Below the pieces are notes generated by a model. That model did no database searches and was not told the DNA's origin. It worked only from the letters and a program-made list of their open reading frames with translations. The translations under genes and the position numbers were made by a program. This document shows, one piece after another, positions 51,838 to 63,588 of a stretch of 64,000 nucleotides of DNA. Each line of letters opens with the position of its first letter. Positions within the stretch are counted from its first letter, which is position 1. Origin of the DNA: Pyrocephalus nanus (lineage: Eukaryota; Chordata; Aves; Passeriformes; Tyrannidae); the NCBI GenBank assembly GCA_038380795.1, contig CM076260.1:32398634-32462633 (forward strand), read 5' to 3'.

Positions 51838-53095
51838 TGTAGAATTGTGGAATGGAAAAGGTTGGAAACATCCTTTGGAGATGATCTGGAATGGCACCCT
51901 GCTCAAAGCATTTTTTGCACTTCCCTTTGTGGCATCTCAGGATTCTTCTTCGCCAGTTTCTTCAACCTGTCAAGGTCCCTCTGAATAGTGTTAATCTCCT
52001 CTGGTATGTACATCACTTATACTTTTGTATCATCTCTAAAGCTGCTGAGTTTGGAGATACAAAAATCTCAGTGTCCAGGTCATTCATGAAAATGTCAAAC
52101 AGTACTGAGTGCCAGTGTCAACCCCTGCGGTGCACCACTAGTAAGTGACCTCCAGCTAGATTTTATGCCTCTATTACAACCCTCTGATAATGGCACTTCA
52201 GGCAGATTTCAGTCCACCTCACTCTTCACCTAACAAGCCTGTAAATCTATCTGTCTATTCTCAGTCACCATTTTGTCCATCATATGCCTGGAAATGGTTT
52301 CAAGGATTATTTGCTCCATCACCTGCCCGGGAATCAAAGTGAAGCTGACTGACCTGCATTTCCTTGTTTGTTCTTCCTTGAAGAAAAAAGTGACATTTGA
52401 TTTCTTTCAGTCCTTAAGAACTTCCCCTAATTGCTGTAACTGTCCAAAGATAATTGAGTGTTCCTTCCATGACATTGGCCAGCTCCCTCAGCATCACAGG
52501 TGCATGCTTCCAGGTCCTATGGACTTATGTATATCCAGTTATTCTGAATGTTTCCTAGCCTGTTTCTTCTCCACAGGTAAGCTGTTCCTTGCTCCAGACT
52601 GTCCCACTTGTCACAGGGATGTGGGATTCCTCAAGGCTGGTTTTACCAGTAAAGGTCAAGGCAAAGAAAGCACTGCATCCTTTTTTACCAGTTTCCTTGC
52701 CACATTTTGCTGCTGATGTGCCTGTAAAAATCCTTCATGATGCACTTTACCTGCCTTGCCAGATTCAACTTGAGATGAGCTTTGGCTTTCCTAACTATCT
52801 CCCTGCACACTCAGAATGTCTTCATATTCTTCCAAATTCACCTGACCCTCTTGTATTTTTTGTATTTTTTGTCAGGACATCCTTGTGCATTCTCATATGC
52901 CTCCTGCCACCTTTGCAGTTGTGTACATCAGGCAAACCATTCTTGAGAGTGAAGGACGTGATCCTTGAAAATCAACTAACTCTCCCAGATCCTCCTTCTT
53001 TCTAGAGTAAAAGCATGTTGGATATTCCCAAATAAATTCCTGAAGAGGCCAAAGTCTGCTCTCCTGTAAACCAGACTGGCAGTTCACCTTTTTGA
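51838..53095 (-). mobile_element. Long decayed CR1 LINE copy spanning endonuclease end to reverse transcriptase
   Basis: Read on the minus strand the order matches CR1 ORF2. Near 53.06 kb is the reverse of the RRADFGLF...-type segment (plus strand GAGGCCAAAGTCTGCTCTCC). Then comes the region before the polymerase, a degenerate GPDG..PRVLRELADV block near 52.48-52.53 kb, and a YRPVSLTS-like block near 52.34 kb. A degenerate SGVPQG block follows near 52.12 kb, with an ADDTK-like catalytic box near 52.02-52.04 kb. Many stops and indels are present, and parts of the polymerase are missing. A CR1-type 3' sequence lies at 51.84-51.91 kb. Stray open frames on the plus strand here are antisense artefacts. 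Confidence 0.8.
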
Positions 53096-55890
53096 ATTTG
53101 GTAAATTTTCAAGAATTAAGTGAGATTATAGTTGCAAATTAGGTGAGTTCTTAAGAGAAGTGTTAAGTCATATAAAGACAAGTCATATTTCTACCTACCA
53201 AGGAGTAATACTCTTCAGGAAAGTTTATAGGAACTTCACTAACACTCTGGGAGTTATGAAGATAATAATTATCAGTTTATAGGAACATAAGGTGATTACT
53301 GAGACATGCTCTGAAGCTCCTTATTTTTCTTGAACATCCTGTAGTAAACCTTTCATATACCTAAGAAAGTGAAATACCTGGGAGGATAGCACATTAGCCC
53401 TTAATCTTTCAGGGCTGAAAGATATTTCAGAGGGACCTTAAATAACTGCTAGGAAAAATTATGTTCAAGTATGTTCCATGTTTTTGCTGTTGTTATTTTT
53501 AAATTATTTTAATGAAGGAAGCAGCTTTTAAGAAAGAAGAACATTAGCTTCTCTATCTGTTTAATATAGAACTTGACTGATTTTAAGAACTTGAGTAACT
53601 TGAGCAAGCAAGCAAAGTTGTTTATCTAGAAACCTTAGTACTTGGACCTTTTAGGAGCTGTTTTGTTTTTCATCAGGATGTGTAGATTTGTTGGGAAGCT
53701 TGAAGCTTATACTGTAAGTTTGATGAACCTTCATTGTATCTAGTCGTGTCCAAGAGCACAGGGGGGTTTTACCTCTGGGGAAGGTAAAGTACTGTTATTT
53801 AGCCAATGGACAAGGAACAGGGAAATGACCAAGGATTACTGAGATCTCAAAATACATCTAGAGCAGTGCTTGCCACTAGCAGGAGTGTCATCAACATGGT
53901 GGTTGGTTCCTTCACTGTGATGAACCTTGCTTTTGTGTCCATCTAGACATCTTGAATGATATCTCATTGCCTAGTAATTTTCTGTCTGCTACTACTGTAT
54001 TACTGTTAGGTCTTTGATGTAATCTCACCTCCCTTCCAGTCACCCAAATGCCATCACAATTACCTTCCTTTCTCTTCTGTCAGAAGATAAACCAAACCTT
54101 GTCTGTCTTTCACAGACTCTTATCTTCAGAGCAGCCAGGAGAAGGTAACATCAGAAATCTGGGGTTAAAGAGAGGAACGAGCTTTTAAGCTTGAAAACTC
54201 TTTCTCACTAAGTAGTAATTCTAGATAATTGCTAAGTTTTTTCTCAAAAGTAAATGATGTATATTTCCAGTTGGTGTTTCCAATATTGATAGCAAAATTA
54301 AGCTAGTGAGTTATGCTTCTGTCAGAGAAATGCTGTCTGGTTGAAAGTTGTTATTGTACCATCTGCTGAAAACAGAATAAATTTTGAGGTATAATGTGAA
54401 AAGAATACTTTTCTCTCTCAGTAACAAGACCCAAAAAAAAAATCAATTCTCACTCAGCAAAATTCATCCACATTGTAGATCAGGTAAATGATATTGTTTT
54501 CTATCATAAAGGCTTTTTTTTCATTTCATAAATTTTGGCAAATGTTTACCATTCAGGATGAAACTTTTTCTCTGTAGATGTCTGTCTCAGGCCATTTCCG
54601 TATGTGCTTTTTACTTTATTTCTGTGAGTGCATGTGTATGAGTTTAAAGAGGAAGACATCAATGTACAAAGTTTTCACAGAAGCCAGTACAGACTTTCCT
54701 TTGAATTTAGGTATTTCTGTTTGATGGCATGTGTTGTAAAATCATGTCCTAGACAGCTGAGATTGGCATTAGCAGCTACATTAATTATTTAGAAGATTCT
54801 TTCTTAAAAGGAGGAAAGTGCCGTCTCTCTCTCTAAAATCATTTATGAACTTCAAGTAATATTTGTGGCGTGTGAGAAATTATAGCAATGACTGTCATTA
54901 AAAAAAAAAAAAAAGTAAGTATTAGTTCTGTATTCAGAGCAGAGACTGAATGATACACATTTCATGTCCATGCTTATAACAAGGACAGAAAATTGTATTT
55001 CTTCTAATTGAGCATCATCCATTCTCTATAGTAACAGAAACAAGTACACTTGCAAACAAAAACACAGAACAAACTACAACCAAACACAACTGTAGGCAAA
55101 AATAGTCAAATTAGGCTTGCAGTGTCATTATATTGGTTTAAAACTGCCATTCCTAATAAAAGCAGGTAGCTAGTGGTACATTAGGAAACTATATAAAATA
55201 AATAATTATTTGCAATATTAAAGAACATAGTCTGAAACATAGACCTTAATTTCTTCAATGTTTCATGATTCTGCTAATAAATCCCTTAACCAACCTTTGG
55301 AATGCATCCTGCTGGTTTATTCTACACAGGGGTTGATCAAGAATCACTCAGTTTTACTTAGCTTAGAGGAAAGTATACTTTGATGAGCATCTGAACTTAA
55401 TTAATTAGAAGTTTGTACCTATATTTTCTGTCTGTAATGTAGGAGCTGCTTTCAGTTTGTGGGTTATTTAAGATAAGATTTTCCATAGTCAGAGTTTCTT
55501 AAAATTAATTACCATATAAAAGACAGCTCTTTCTAAACTATGCCTATCTGTTTCTCTTGAGTCTGGATACCACTGTAGAAAAAGTAGAGGAAGTTAACTT
55601 TCAGGGAAAGCATAAAACTGCTGAGATTCTCCTTATATGTTGTTTAACAAAAAGGAAGAGGGTTTCTGCTCCTCTAATGCTTTTAGAGTCACAGGATTAA
55701 ACTGTATACAGAATTATCTTCTTCATGTTATAGGTTTTTTTATTTGCTATACAGCATTACTAATCACGTTTAAAGTGTAACTTTTGAAATCATGGAAAAC
55801 TTACTAATATCTTTCTCAAAATTCATCCGTTTTCTGTAGATAGTGTTGCTAAATGGGCCAAGGAGTAAAAGGTGCTTTGTGATGAGGAGT

Positions 55891-55943
55891 ATGAAATGTT
55901 GCCCAACATTTCATTATCAGTTACATTATCATTATAATGTAAC
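55891..55943. repeat. Two adjacent perfect inverted repeats
   Basis: The first has arms ATGAAATGTTG and CAACATTTCAT around CC (55891-55914). The second has arms GTTACATTAT and ATAATGTAAC around CATT (55920-55943). A 5-bp spacer separates them. Confidence 0.92.
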
Positions 55944-56565
55944 ATTCATTATGATTGTGCTAGTATATAACTAGGCAATATATATAAGAAACGGTCAAAA
56001 TGTCAAGAATATATTATGATTACTAAAAAATTATTATTACTCATGTGTGTTTTAGGTTTGTTTTTAAAGATTTGCATCTATTTAAAAATATAGTAAATCA
56101 CAGAATAGGGCATTTCCATGGTTCATAGGTAATCTTCATGGGATTTTTTGTGTGCATGTTTGACATATTTTGAGATCTCGTGGATGAAATGTCAGTTTCC
56201 AAAAAATAATCTTGAAAAGAGAGGACTAAGAGGGGAGAGCAATTGTAATGGTCTTGCAGAACATGAAAAGTTGTCATTCAAAGAGTAGTCCTTTGGTATT
56301 CTAAGCGGAAGAAATGTACTTGGTGATTAAAGTTAGATGGCAAACTTACTGAGATACTGCAATGCATTCATCATGGACGTCTTTTGGGGGTGACAGGAGT
56401 ATATTTAAACCTGTCTCAGGGCAAGAGTTTTCATTAGAACACTTGAGCACCCATTCATCCATAACTCTGAACTCTTAAACTCCTATTTCTAAGTTATATT
56501 AAAATTGTTAATTATGGTCAACATTTGCACAGGAAGAGTGTGAAACATTGGATTATTATATTAAT

Positions 56566-57324
56566 TGTGGCTTGGACAAACTCAAGTGGGTGCATGGGGA
56601 GAAAGGGACAGGTCGAATTTCACGAAAGTGAAATTGTGCCCTGTTCCATGCCCCTGTCCCTCAGAGCCTCCTTGGTCAGCCCTGGAGTAGCTGTCAGTCA
56701 CTGGCACACCAGGGGCACTGCCCCACACCCTGCCCTGGAGCCCCAGTCCAGCCTCAGAGTGGCCAGTGGACCAGAAGTCCCAGCCAGGGCCGCAGAGGGA
56801 CCAGAGCAGATAAAACCAAAGACGTGGTCTCCACATTGTTGCAGCCCTGCCATTTCCTGGACTCCTGACAGCTGGATCTATGCTGTATCTAGGCTGATAG
56901 CTATAATTCTTCTTTTCTCTCTTCCTTTCTCTCTCTCTCTCTTGTTTTTTACTTCTTCTTCTAATCTCCTTTCTTGATATTTGGCTAACTTAAAGCTGGA
57001 TGGGTTGGATTTTGCTAAGTTGTATGGGTTAGCATGTGCTAAGTCAATTTTTTGTGAAATGCTTTTTTTTGGTTAATGTTGCCCTTTAAACTTTTACCAA
57101 GTTCCCTTATTTTCTAAAGTTTGCCAGTTTGTGTTATTTGACCTCCTGAGAAACGTGTGCAGTGTCTTCTCCCATGCACTCTCTCAAGATATAAAAGAAC
57201 TGAAGGCCCTTCTAATAAATCCGGCGTGCAGATTTTTGGAACCTTGTATAATTTTACCTAAAACCCCTTTGATGAGCTTGTGGGGCAAGCCTGGGGTCTA
57301 GGGGGAAGGAGGCAAAACTCCACA
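56566..57324 (+). mobile_element. Probable solo LTR of an endogenous retrovirus
   Basis: This block of about 760 bp starts TGTGG and ends CCACA, a short terminal inverted repeat with TG...CA ends. It is compositionally distinct: a GC-rich first third, a CT-rich tract near 56.91-56.94 kb, then a promoter-like TATAAAAG at 57190-57197. An AATAAA poly(A) signal at 57214-57219 follows only 17 bp later, as in LTRs with a short R region. Downstream is a 100-bp U5-like tail. I see no flanking target-site duplication and no internal retroviral genes. The exact edges are uncertain, and the LTR family was not identified. Confidence 0.55.
56908..56943. repeat. CT-rich tract
   Basis: A pyrimidine tract ending in (CT)n inside the probable solo LTR at 56.6-57.3 kb. 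Confidence 0.85.
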
Positions 57325-58151
57325 GCAAATTTCCTCTGCTTCTGAGTTCTGGTAGGAGTTGAAATAATATTCAGATTAAATGTGTGGATGTTAGTTTTGG
57401 GGAGATTGGTATAATAAGGATGTAATAATGCTAGTAGTGCAGGAAAGAGGCTTTACAGAAAATTTACAAAATTTGACTGAATTTAGAAAATTACACATCC
57501 CACAATGAGGATTTCAAAATGCAAGAGGTTAAAACTCTTCTTCAGGCAGTAATAAAAATTCAGGATATAGCTTAGCTGTGTCCTGGCAGAGATTTAAACA
57601 GGTGATTTTTTTGCACAGAAGTGACTGGTTTGCATCAGAGGAAGCCCTTTTGGGGTTTTCATTTTCGGAGTTCTGTGGATTCTGTGTTTTCTCAGAGAGA
57701 TTACTTCTGATGTCCCTGCTTGTATTCAGTATTCACTGTAAAACCTGTGTATAATACATCTCATCTATAAAGATGGAGGAAATGGTAATTTTAAGAGAGG
57801 GCTTGAAAAATGGTAGAAAAAGGCAGCTGAAGACTGGACTGCACCACTGATCTTGTAGAGCTGTTTACAGTTACAGTGGGGCTGTACGTATGGGTAAGGA
57901 TCCGAGTAATGAGTAGACTACAGCTGTGTTCCCTTGAATAGTGTTTCAGAGAATATGCACTGTTCTGGGTTGGTTTATGCTAATGACAAAATTAATAATA
58001 TTCAAGAACCTTTTTGCTCATTTTTAAATATTTCTATTTATCAAAAGAGCTGTTCTTCAAAATGTATTTTAGCATACATTTCAATTTCAGAACATACTTC
58101 TTAATCTCCTTGAAAACTTCTTAAAATGCACCTGAAAGTTAAATTATATTA

Positions 58152-58245
58152 TTGATTCATGGATTCTGAGGTCAGAGGGAGTAATTTAGTCCAAACACCT
58201 TCCTACGCAGGCAATAGATTTTTTTCTGATGCCAAATTTAAGAAT
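58152..58245 (-). mobile_element. Ancient CR1-like tail fragment
   Basis: The plus strand ATTCATGGATTCTGAGGTCAGAGGGAGTAATTTAGTCC, described here by its parts GGATTCTGAGGTCAGAGGG and TTTAGTCCAAACACC, resembles the reversed 3' end of an old amniote CR1/L3-like family. Those copies read roughly 'gattctaaggccagaagggacca...tctagtc'. The match is by memory and divergence is high. Confidence 0.45.
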
Positions 58246-61200
58246 GTGTTATTAATACATCAAATCTGAAAGCTGTTATTGATTCCGTTCATTGTTTAAA
58301 ATTATAATTCTCCTCATTGTTTAATAATAGCTTGTGAGTTTTGGCTTTCTCCATCTTAATTTTATTGCCTAAAATTAAGTGACAACTAACAAAAAAATGA
58401 AGCAAAAAAATCAACAAAACATCCTGATCAAGATTAATAGAATATGCTAAAATAGTATTACAGCTTCATAAAGTTACATAACGTTATATATAAAGTTATA
58501 TAGTAAGTTAGATAAACTATGAACGAAGTGTAAGCAATTGTCCAACCAGTTTTATGTCGCATCAACTTGAATCAATAGTATTGACTAAATATTGGCTTGG
58601 TTTGTTATTTATAAAAATTTTTTAAAATATTTATTTGAGGAAGAAATCCATCTGGGGGAAACAAAATTTTTACTAGAACTCATGGTCTAATAGCATTCTG
58701 TATGCTGCTTTATTCAAAATTTAAAGACCAGATCCAGAGCCTGCTGCAATCACTAGAGAACTCCATTTTTCAGTCAAATTGTATTAAATATTTGGATTTA
58801 TAATATGATGGCATTATACAGTTGCTGAGTTTGAGTACTCTTAAAATAATAGAATTGAATTAAAATTAATAATTTGTTTACATAAGTATAATTGAGTTTT
58901 TTATCTAGCAATTTATAGTTTTTACTTCTTCTTCACAAAACCGTTACTTTGTATCACTAATTTTTATTATGACCATATGCAAGGCATGCTTTCATCCCTT
59001 TTTGTTGTTTATGAAATGCTACCTGTACTTGGCAGTGATGTTTGCATTTGTTGTGTCTCCTACCTCATGCTCTGGAAAACGATTCTCTCTCTGTATTCAC
59101 ATTTAGCAAACCTGAAGTACTCTGTTTGCACCTTCAGACTTTTTAATGACCACTTCTGTTGTGATTCCTGTAAGAAAACATCAGCTACATCAATATGTAT
59201 TCAGTAAGAAATGCAAATGTTTGCTTTAAAGAGAAAAGAAATCTTAATAGGGTAAGATGTCTGTAGTATTCCATAATCGTTTTCATGTCATCCATATTTT
59301 CCTTCTCTTACTGCTCTTGTTTGAACAGCTTTATATTGCAATGTGATATATTCAAGGAAGAAATTGAGTAGGGATTTCGAGGGGTTATTATGATACCCAA
59401 AAAAATGGTATTTGAGATTGGTCCAGCAATTCAATCTTATTCATTCTTAGCAGTGCTGGAATGGGGAAGAAATTTTATGTTTTTAACCCAACCCCTGCAA
59501 AGATATATACAAAATAAGATTTACTAAACATAGAAAAGTACATAACATAGTTGCCATGGCAAAGCTATTCTTTCTGTTGACAGGCAAAGCAACTGGGAGG
59601 GCTCCTGCTTTTCCATATGACCGTCAGTACCCCATCAGTCTCAGGTCCTGTGGGACAGCATCTGAGAGAGTTTGGTGACAAACCTGTGAGCAGCGCTTCT
59701 CCCTTTAGAGCCCTTTAGGATAAGTTGCTAACTCAGCACCTTGGCACATCTTTTGTCATCCTGAGGTGCTTCCTGATTGATTCTTCTGCCTAAAAAGTGA
59801 AGGCAGAAGAACCAAAGCAGGGCATTTTAAATATCTTTGCTGTCAGCTTTAAAGTCACTTTACTACCACTGTTGCAAGTATGAGAAATTCTGTTAGAATA
59901 GCAGACAGCGTGCAATGTTCTTCTAACTACATACAGCACCACCACCTCTCCACCCAAAAGATCTCAATTTTTCATTGGTTATATTGTCTTTAAAGATGCA
60001 TTCCTCCTGCCCACTTCTTTCCTCAAATAAGCAGTGCAGTATTAGGAAAGAAGATGACTTTTTTCTCTCCTTAATCAGTATCAGTATACAGATGTGAATT
60101 TCCTGTGAGCAACTGAGAGTAGTTTATGTGCGCAGAAGTGATGGCTCCCAATGAATTTCTGCACATACAGGAACTGGCATAACATAAACATGGCAAATTT
60201 TATTGTAATCTGTGCACAAGGCACTGATTTTAATTTGTTTTTTATTGCATTTGACTCATAGGAGACAGATTTCTAGAATTTAATTCACAAAGATAACTTG
60301 CCTGTAGCCATTTGATTAGCAATATGTATTTGTAAAATATCAGCCCATGCAAAGTCTCAAATTCCAAAGAAGACTTAAAGTAATAAAAAAATTCTGAAGC
60401 TGAGTCTGAAAGACCAAATTATTTCTAAGGAAACTGTTTCTTCCAGTAGGAAGTTAAAGGAGCCAGAATTTTCAATCAAATGCATCATGTGAAATACCAA
60501 GATTTTCAGAAATTTCTTAGCTATCAGTGTAGCTATAAAACTAGGTTGACAGTGCATTGCCTGTGGATTTTTTTATGTATGAAATTATGTTGAAATTGAG
60601 GCATATTGATTTAACTGCCCTTGCATATTGAGGGTCTGCAGGAGCAGCAATGGACAATTCTCTTATCAGATTCTAATTGTTTCTATCATTGGCAAGTGAA
60701 AAACATTTTTTTTTTCAGAAGTAAGTAGTTAAATGTAAAAGTATTTCATCTAAAAAACAAACCCTGATACAGAAATCCAGGCCTTCAGGACTTTGTTGCT
60801 GTAGGGAAATGGTAACAATTAATATGAAATTTAGTAAGTGCACGTCTGTCTGCTAAGTTAATAAATAAAACATTGATGGGTTTTATTACTTGCCAATTGT
60901 ATCCAGGAATGCAAGCAGTGAACTGTGATACTTAAAATAAATTGGCATCTTACAAATACTATTTGAGAAATAATTATAGTCCCTGAAATGATTAGCCATA
61001 ATAATAAATTTCATTTCCCACTTCTTCATGCTATTTTAAAAGTAATTAACTATGTAAAAGTAAACTTATGTTTTTGTAATTTAATCAAATAGTGCAAAGA
61101 ACTTTCTGAGGTAGAAGAAAGGTCTGCTTACTTTGATATTCTTTATTTGCAGTCCAAACCATGAAATACTGTGTTTGTATTGAACATAACACTTTTTTGC

Positions 61201-62540
61201 ACTGGAAACCTTGTATTTTCATAATGTTCCATGTGAATGTAGGGGCCAGAATTGTGCTCCAATCAGTTCCTAACTGTACTAGCATAAAGGAAATTTCTTA
61301 GTAGACAGTACCCACTGCCTTTTTGGCAAAAATGTTACTCTTTTGAAGTAGGTCTTCCAAGCAGTGATCTAGGGCTTCATATACACGTTTGATGTTTTAA
61401 CGTGGCTTTTGACATACATTCATGGTGAGAAATACTCCAGAGGTGCTCTGGAAAGTACTTGAGAGCATTTCTTAATGGAGTGTTAGGCTGTTGCAGCTGA
61501 TGTTTCATATCCCCACTTTTTTAGTTCTGTCCACAATATCATAGGGAATAGAAATGTCTTTTTCTTCCTCCACTTCAGAATTGCAGCAGAAACCATTTTG
61601 TACTATTTCTGCATTGTCTTTTTTTCAGAAGTGCTTATAATTTTCTGCTTACATTTAGTACGGTATCTTTGTTTTGTTCTGTGGCTTTACTTTTACTCCT
61701 AACCAATTTTAAAGTTATTTCTTTTGATTTTGGTTTGGTTTGGGGGGGTTATTTGTTTGTTTTTACTCTGTTACTTATACTCTGTGATCCCTTTTGCTTC
61801 TCTCATCAGTTACTTGCATTACAATTTTTACTTCACCTTCACTACCATTCCTTGCCACCTCTTCTACTTCCTACATATAGATTATTTAATGTTTTATCAG
61901 CATTTTCACATTTTCCTTTAATGGGTTTACTTTTACATCAACAGATGTTTCCATTTCTGATGCTGATACTTGGAAAATTCAGCTGACATTCTGGCAGGTC
62001 ACAAGAAAAAACAGTGACTGCTGTAGTTTATCATCTTTAAGATAAAGCTACGCATCTTTCTGAATGACAAGTAGATTCACTTTCTGTGGAAAAAAAAATT
62101 TGTGATTGTTTTTTTTTCCTTGAACTTTCAGATCAAGCAGTGTAGCCTTTGTGGTCCTTTCTAGATTTAAAAATAAAGCTATGTGAAAACTTTATAATAT
62201 GTCATTTAATACTTTCAGAAGTAATAATTTTACAGAATCACTAAGAACTTGGAATTATTCTTTAATAGAGGTAGAATTACTGCTCTCGTTTGGTCTATGT
62301 TTCTTTGCTATAAGAACTTTAAGTAAAAATATTTGTTCTGGAAAATATGAACTTGTTCATGTAGTTTGATTTTACACACTCTTTCCAACTTTTCAAGGGC
62401 AGCTGTGCTGTAGAAATACCAGTGAATGGGTATGAATTGGGAATTATGAAGGGTAACTATGTCATAAGATATGAGTATGGCAAAAAAACCCCAAACTTGA
62501 GAACTGATTTCTAAGTAAGCAAAGCAGCAGCTAAGGAGGA

Positions 62541-62559
62541 TTTTTTTTTTTTTTTTTGA
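62541..62559. repeat. Poly-T run
   Basis: An uninterrupted T run of about 18 bases in otherwise unannotated DNA; it is the longest homopolymer in the window's right half. Confidence 0.9.
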
Positions 62560-62644
62560 TTTTATGGACTGTGTAGAATTTCAGCCTTCTGCAGTCTGAT
62601 AAACACACACAAAAATAGAAATAATAATGCCTGTCACAAACTTA

Positions 62645-62681
62645 ATATACAAATAATATACAATATACAAATAATATACAA
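62645..62681. repeat. Short tandem repeat, ATATACAAATA units
   Basis: The block reads ATATACAAATA, ATATACA, ATATACAAATA, ATATACAAA, a roughly 18-bp higher unit repeated twice. Confidence 0.85.
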
Positions 62682-63588
62682 ACAAGGAATGTCTAGTTGT
62701 AAATTCTAAAAATAAATTACTTCTTACCATCCTACTGTTGTTCTTACCATCTTATTGTTTCTGGTGCTTGATTTGTGTGCCTGCTTTTAGATAATATTTG
62801 AGACTGAGCAGTAGATGTGATTTCCCAGTTAGGGTGTGCTGCTCCAAGTGGGCTGGTGAGTCACTGTCATTGTCTGTTTGGCTTTTTGCTGTCAACCAAT
62901 TTTTGCTATCTTTCTCTAATCTTTTTGCAACTTTGTTATCTTTGCATTGATAATTTTTCCCTGCTATCTCACTATATGGTTTGCCTTAAGAGTGTTGATT
63001 TTTCTAGTTTCAGAACTTTCTATTTTTGATTGACTACTTTCAGAAGCTAAACTTCTATTCATCTAATTTTTACTAAGTATTCATATTTTTGTTTTGGATG
63101 TTTCTTGATTTAAAAAACCCAAAAGATTGTCTTTGTACTGTTAGTTAAAGAAATGGGTGTGTCTTAAATTTTATCTTTCTGTGCAGCTCACCTGCAGTAT
63201 TGCAGTTTACAAACCCTAAGTGGTTTCCTTAGTGAAGCACCTGAACCTTTTATTTCAAGTTGGAAATTGGAAGGCAGACTCAGTACATAAAAGTGCTTCT
63301 GATACCCCATTTTCTTACAAAGAATTACTTTCTTAGGATAGATAGATTTGTATTACCTAATTGCTGATTTAGACTAACAGATTGTGCTGTCCTTCACAGC
63401 TTACTATATTCTCTACCATACTACTTGACATACTGCTTACATAATATTCATATTTGTTAAACAAACACAGCAAAACCAGTGTGGGAATAAACACAGAAAA
63501 CACTTGTGTCACTTTCCACAACATTTGGACAACATAGAAGGTTTAGCAGCACAGGATGTCTTCTGTCAGACACATTACATTTTCCCAG

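Noticed and set aside
52273..53005. Two plus-strand open frames of 147 and 138 codons
   Set aside because: They are antisense to a decayed CR1 reverse-transcriptase copy.
56525..56977. 150-codon plus-strand open frame
   Set aside because: It runs across the probable LTR edge into a GC-rich and CT-rich tract, and no retroviral or host domain is visible.
59461..59950. Possible reversed LTR (text resembling a poly(A) end followed by unique-looking blocks)
   Set aside because: I could not find termini, a target-site duplication or a secure match; too weak to list as a feature.
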